NCBI GenBank assembly: GCA_942486035.1
Contig: CALNXK010000008.1
Location: forward strand, 2,852,001 to 2,916,000
Reading direction: 5' to 3'
Source: Porites lobata
Lineage: Eukaryota > Cnidaria > Anthozoa > Scleractinia > Poritidae
Length of the DNA: 64,000 nt
The position numbers and the translations under genes were made by a program. Under the pieces are notes generated by a model. That model saw nothing but the letters and a program-made list of their open reading frames with translations, made no database searches and was not told where the DNA came from. The stretch's first letter is position 1. Every line of letters starts with the position of its first letter. Positions 59,180 through 64,000 of this stretch are shown here, one piece after another.

Positions 59180-60475
59180 ACAATACAAAACAAATTTTAT
59201 TGTCAACTCCCCATGGGGGCTTTTCAGAGACAAATATTAATAGTACAGGTAATCAAAAAAATAAAAAAATAAATAAGAAATACAAATACTCAAGAATTGT
59301 CAATAAACAATTATTAAGAAACTATTGGCATATAGAATTTATGACATCACAAATTGATCATCAATAAACTATTAAGAAACTATTTACATATAAATTTATG
59401 ACATTAAAAATTGATTTAAAAGGAAGGCTTTCATTTTACGTTTGAAAATGATAAGAGATTCACTTAATTTAAAATGGGGTTTTAACGCATTCCACAATGT
59501 TACAGTTCTGTAATAAAAAGATCTCTGTCCCGACTTGGTTTTAAAAAGCGGTATATTAAGCTGGGAAGATGATCTGGTCGTCCGACCACTGATATTCCCT
59601 CTGGAGATAAAATTTGAACTGAGGTAGTTTGGTACCTGACCTGTCATAGATTTAAAGGCCAAGATGGCGTCTCTTAGATACAGGTGGGACTTAACTGGTA
59701 TCCATCTCAGGTCTTTCAGGGCTGGAGATACGTGATCAAACTTCCTTGTCCCAGAAACTATGCGAGCAGCGAAATTCTGTACTCTTTGCAGTTTGCGTAT
59801 ATTGCTGGCAGAAGTATTCGACCAGACGGACGAGCAGTAATACAACTTACTAAACACGAGAGAATTAATTGTTGTAACAAGTATGTCTTTTCTAAATATA
59901 TGTTTAACTCGGCTAATTTGTCCTAGGGCAGATATACAAGATGATGCTGTTTTAATTATGTGCTCGTTGAATGAGAGTTTACTATCAAACATTACACCCA
60001 GGTCCTTAACAGAGTCGACGGGTAAAAGTTCTTTACCTAAGAGGGTAAGGCGAAAATCCTGAAGTTTCGATATCATTTGCCGACTTCCATATACAATCAG
60101 TTTAGTCTTGTCCGGGTTCAGGAGTAGCCTATTATTAAAACACCAATTACGTAGTTTAAGAAGATCATCGTTCATCACGGCCATAGTCGGTTCACAGTCC
60201 CGCACTTGGAATGATATAAGCAATTAAGTGTCATCAACGTAGCAGTCCGCGGAACAGTGTTGTGGGATTGATGGCAAGTCATTGGTGTAAGCCGTAAAGA
60301 GCAACGGACCGAGGATGCTTCCTTGGGGAACACCGTACCTCATTAGCAGTTTTTCGGAGAGAGCAGTATTTATACGCACAGCTACAGGATGGCAGAGGGT
60401 GACAGGCCAATAACTTATGTGAAAAGTCACATACACTCTCTCTCTCTTACACACACACTCACGCACACACACCAA
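59180..60475 (-). mobile_element. LINE reverse-transcriptase 3' portion, one in-frame stop
   Basis: Minus strand. MRYGVPQGSILGPLLFTAYT then YVDDT is the RT catalytic core; one TAA follows directly. The same frame then runs for 275 codons (59396-60223) through LLNPDKTKLIVYGS, LGVMFDSKLSFNEHI, LQRVQNFAARIVSG and LRWIPVKSHLYLRDAILAFK to FLLNQFLMS*, the thumb and C-terminal region of Jockey/CR1-group LINEs. A 3' UTR with AATAAAATTTGTTTTGTATTG follows. 5' truncated near a CA/CT microsatellite at 60430-60470. Confidence 0.85.
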
Positions 60476-60479
60476 AAAG

Positions 60480-61338
60480 AAATTGACAGTGTAACACTTT
60501 TTATAGTCTTTGTTAGCTCAAATAGCACGACAGCTGTACGATGTTGTAAGCCAAAGAACCGGGAGCGTGGACAGTGGACGTGACGTTCAAGATCGCATTT
60601 GATAACTCATGCACTAATCTTGCAGATTGATTCGTGAAAAAATTGCATCATTGCAACATCCGGTCTTACGAAATGCGATGACTCGTAAACTTTTCTTCCT
60701 AGTTATTTCACTGCTAAATCCGCCGCGAGCGCAAATCTTCGATCTCTGTTAAAGAGCCGGAACTGAAAGTCCGTGATTCGTGATTTTGTCTTTTAATTTA
60801 CAGTGATTAGAAGTTGAGGGAGGGGTTGGTAATACCCAAAGTAAACTTTTTCAAAAAAATCGTGTTAAGCCGCTTAATAAAAATTTTACAAGCGACCTGA
60901 TCGGAACATGCGTTGCATGACGAGCTAGTCGGGGCTGTGGATAAAGATAAAGGTCTCTTGTCTGTCCAAAGCGCTTTTTTTTAATTTGTATTTTTATTTG
61001 TAGATTGCTAATCTGTATGAAAAATAAAAATGACTTGAAAAAATGGACCCTTGACATGAAATAATCGACCCTCGACACCTCGACCAAAAGTTAGACTCAA
61101 ATTGAGTTACAAGTAAAAACCATCAACTGTGTGAATTTGATAGAAAACACAGGAACTATGAGCTAAAAACACAACCAAAATAAACCGATAGAGGTTATTT
61201 ACTGGAAATCTAGACAAGGGGTCAAGTTAAGGTTGAAATGTCAAACGATCTGATATTTTTGAAGGTAAAACACAAGCCTTTGTTGGAGCTGGATTGTTAA
61301 AGGGTTGTCGTGGAGGGGTACTAAAAAGAACATATTTG
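60480..61338. other. Unassigned AT-rich stretch
   Basis: No gene identified. GTTAAGCCGCTTAAT near 60865 echoes GTTTAAGCGGCTTG near 57797 in inverse orientation. Confidence 0.35.
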
Positions 61339-62238
61339 TTTAACCCATTCTCTCCTGGAAATTTTGCCAAAAACGCGTTTTGGAGCTAGTTGAGAGGTTT
61401 TGGTCACAGTCTTGCTAAAAAAAACTTAAAACTTACCACAAAACGTTTACAGGTTGTGCACTTTGCGGCCTTCTGATCGAGATGCAAAATATTAGCTTGC
61501 GATGTTCGGGCATGCGCAGAAATAAAAAAGATGGGTTTATAAGTGACACAGCAGTCTTTTACATTTCGCTTCTCTCCTCCCCTCTTCTTTCGCTTTTCTT
61601 GCGTCCTCTTTTGCGTTTGCTGGGTATTTAGTGGGCTGCAGTTTGGTGGGAAACGTTTTTAGGGAAGCTTTTAGGATCTTACGATAAGATGAAAGGAAAG
61701 GTAGCTGATGATAGTGGAACAAGATTTTCCTGGAAATTTTCTGGTCGACGTTACATGGTTTTCTGACTTTTTCTCCGGTCTCTTTGACTGAATCGTGCTC
61801 ATTCTGGTATAGTTTGAAAGACAGCTTCATCCTGCACAAGTTAGCGGACAAAGCTCTCCTTGACCGGTAAAACTTATGATGTCACAAGCGGTAGAAGGGA
61901 CGTGGATCCGCACGGGCGGTTATAGCCTGCGTGGCAGGCGTTCGAAAGGGAAGGGGAAGGGAATCCTGCCACGCAGGCTCGGGCAGTTAACCCTTCAAGC
62001 CCTTAGAGTGATCAGCATCTCAAATTTCTCCTTGTAATATCAATTCTTTGTAAGACAGAGTAGTCATGAGAATTACGGACATAATCACACAAGATGAATT
62101 TGCCTGATATTTTATCAACTTCTCCCCACTACCTCTGTAGGAAATGAATAGGGGCAACAAATGAGAATTCAAATTTTGATCTTAGGGTTTAAATGGTTAA
62201 GGGCGCTTCTCCGGGCGCTTCAGGGGCGAAAGGGTTAA
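61339..62238. repeat. Interspersed repeat bounded by TTAACCC...GGGTTAA
   Basis: Starts TTTAACCCATTCTCTCCTGG and ends GGGGCGAAAGGGTTAA. It encloses a minus-strand ORF (61537-61851) that looks like part of the repeat rather than a gene, and a 56-bp Mutator-like insert at 61924-61979. Confidence 0.5.
61924..61979. mobile_element. Mini Mutator-like element, GCCTGCGTGGCAGGC family
   Basis: AGCCTGCGTGGCAGGC at the left and CCTGCCACGCAGGCT at the right. CGGGCGGTTA and CGGGCAGTTA flank it (nine of ten identical). Confidence 0.65.
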
Positions 62239-62454
62239 GATGGAATCCATGACAGAAGGAGGTTTATGTTGATGATTGAACTTGTGATGTAATTCTAAAC
62301 AACTAATAATTGAATCTTCATAATACCCCACATTACATCCCGATAAAACCGCATCCCTTAATTAGTATAACTTATCATACAGTAACCACTTAAGAACATC
62401 CTCTTAATTTTAAGCATAAATCAAACCGGGTAAGATAAACATTTTTATTGTTTA

Positions 62455-62870
62455 ACAACTGTCAACTGCCACTCACGAACAAAGATTCTTACAAGCACCG
62501 ATTATCTGGTTCACATTTGCGAGTGAAGATATCCGCGATGATTTGAACAGCTGAAGAAGAAGTAGAACACATAGCCAGATAGTAAGATGTATACGGCGCA
62601 TTGATCAATAGTGTCCATAAAGCGAGGTTAATGTAGCATTTCCAGTCGCTCGAGCCCCACAAAAAGTATTCGTTATCCGTATCAAACTGTACAGAGAGCC
62701 CTGGATATGCGCCTTCTGACAGGACAAAGAAAACTGTCCGTTACTGACCGGGTTTCCTTAAACAACCGGGGTTAAATTGACAATCAAGTTCTTACGTATT
62801 CTCTACCCTTGACATGCCGTGTGAACATAAAATGCATTTAGAAAAGGAGATTTTCTAGTTACTCGTTCTC
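62455..62870. repeat. Local tandem duplication, unit A
   Basis: CAACTGTCAACTG, ACAAAGATTCTTACAAGCACC and GATTATCTGGTTCACA (62455-62520), then TTCCAGTCGCTCGAGCC to the end (62639-62870), recur at 63346-63400 and 63777-64000. Confidence 0.7.
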
Positions 62871-62936
62871 CTATTGTTAACACTGACAAAATCCCATTCA
62901 TTTAGACAATGAAACGTCACTTAGCTTCCAAAAAGG

Positions 62937-63341
62937 TCAACAGGTCGGTTTTTCCGCTTTTTTCATTTTGTCTTTTTCAAGTTGCGCATTTTGAGTGATC
63001 TTTAGGCACGTGTAGCTGTTAGCGGTGCTTTCATGGTCTTTTCCAAATAGTTTAACACGGCTAGGTAATGCACGCTGCTGAGATTGCAGAGCTGCGTTGT
63101 AGTCATGCATGTTGTTTTGTGTTACACCGAGTTGCCTGTAGCTGTCAGTAGTGCTTTCATGGTCTTCTCCAAATAGTTTAATACGGATAGTTAATGCATG
63201 CTGGAGTGATTGTAGAGCTGCACTGTAGTCATGCATGTTGTGTCGTGTTACACCGAGTTGCCTGTAGCTGTCAGCAGTGCTTTCATGGTCTTCTCCCAAC
63301 AGTTTTAATAGGGATAGCTAATGCATGCTGCTTAAATGTTT
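62937..63341 (-). pseudogene. TPR-repeat protein fragment (42-residue units), frameshifted
   Basis: Minus strand. Two and a half 42-residue units of the form GEDHESTTDSYRQLGVTQNN, ending KLF, match the TPR arrays of kinesin-light-chain/NB-ARC-associated type that are numerous in cnidarians. The array ends in a Lys-rich tail EKDKMKKAEKPTC*. Immediately upstream an extra A in a run of four shifts the frame and brings in a TAG; the unit continues as QHALAIPIK in the other frame. No N-terminal domain is present. Such proteins usually mediate protein-protein contacts. The fragment lies within a tandem duplication, so it is probably a truncated duplicate; an assembly error in the A run is the alternative. 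Confidence 0.6.
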
Positions 63342-63345
63342 CACT

Positions 63346-64000
63346 GTCAACTGTCACAAACAAAGACTCTTACAGCACCGATTATCTGATTCACACTGTC
63401 TTGCAAAATTGGATACTGATAAAATGAATTTCGAACCTATTTTAGCTACAACTAAAAACAAAGATAGCGGTTACAAATATTTTTAACAGTTTTTAATTTT
63501 GAATTGTACATTTGTTTTTTGTGCTCCTTATTTTTCTCATAACTGTTGCAGGGGCGGATCTAGGGGGAGGGTGCAGGGGTGCCCCCCCTGAGATGATCTG
63601 CGGTTTTCTAATACAACTAGTATTCTGCAAAAAAAAAACTATGTGGTTTATTGGTGTTGAAGTAGAGCAAGAGACGAGTGCACCCCCGCCTAAAAAAAAT
63701 CCTGGATCCGCCCCTGTGTTGTGTGCACAACCCCACCAGCAGTGCGGATCTTCTTATCGTGCTAAAATAAAGCATTTCCAGTCCCTCAAGCCACATAAAA
63801 CGACCCGCTATCCGTATCAAACGGTACAGAGGGTTTGTTTAAGGGATATGAGCCTTCCGACCTTCTGAAAGTGTCCTTTATTGACCGGGTTTCCTTAATA
63901 AACCGGGGTTAAGTTGACGACAAAGCTTTTACGTATTCTCTGCCCACATGCCGTGAGAACATAAAGTACAAGAAAGGGAGATATTCAAGTTACTCGTTCT
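63346..64000. repeat. Local tandem duplication, unit B (continues past window)
   Basis: Same landmarks as unit A, with the MITE at 63549-63716 inserted. It ends at the window edge in AGTTACTCGTTCT, the same phrase as at 62858-62870. Confidence 0.7.
63549..63716. mobile_element. MITE, CAGGGGCGGATCTAGG type, perfect 5-bp TSD
   Basis: Ends CAGGGGCGGATCTAGG and CCTGGATCCGCCCCTG; TGTTG at 63544-63548 and 63717-63721. Same family as 20447-20630. Confidence 0.8.

Noticed and set aside
61537..61851. 104-codon minus-strand Lys-rich ORF
   Set aside because: It lies inside a TTAACCC-bounded interspersed repeat and has no recognisable domain.

Overview
The window is eukaryotic genomic DNA: AT-leaning, intron-rich and full of short fold-back transposons. 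The gene content best fits a cnidarian, most likely an anthozoan such as a stony coral or sea anemone. It holds a SAFB-type nuclear protein, two ankyrin-bearing type I asparaginases, a large pectin-lyase-fold multipass membrane protein and a 42-residue TPR array. The organism is inferred from gene families and general resemblance, not from a database match.

Layout. 2-1855 (+) is the 3' end of a SAFB/SLTM-like gene, with its poly(A) signal at 2314. 2336-9265 is intergenic and carries several fold-back elements. 9266-29382 (+) is a complete 12-exon ASPG-type gene (asparaginase domain plus ankyrin repeats, 612 aa by my splicing). 31756-57412 (+) is a tandem paralogue with the same exon plan plus an added 5' exon (13 exons, about 711 aa). 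Intron 3 of the second gene holds a gene on the opposite strand (39989-36073), which encodes an extracellular beta-helix protein with a cysteine-rich module and many membrane segments. 57413-64000 has a minisatellite, a LINE remnant, an interspersed repeat and, at the right edge, a frameshifted TPR fragment inside a local tandem duplication.

How the genes relate. The two ASPG genes share exon lengths and intron phases almost exactly, so they arose by whole-gene duplication. Copy 1 keeps every catalytic residue I can check. Copy 2 keeps the Thr-Asp-Lys part of the site but has Ala for the nucleophilic Thr and Phe for the Tyr ten residues later, so it is predicted to be a pseudoenzyme. It also has a Ser-rich N-terminal extension and two possible first exons. 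The introns of both copies have been colonised by the same mobile-element families. Many of these have target-site duplications readable in the sequence: 9-10 bp (Mutator-like), TTA (Harbinger-like), TA (mariner-like), TTAA, and 5 bp.

Limits. Exon boundaries were read by eye from GT/AG sites, phase agreement and paralogue comparison. Transcripts were not available. First exons of copy 2 and of the nested gene are uncertain.
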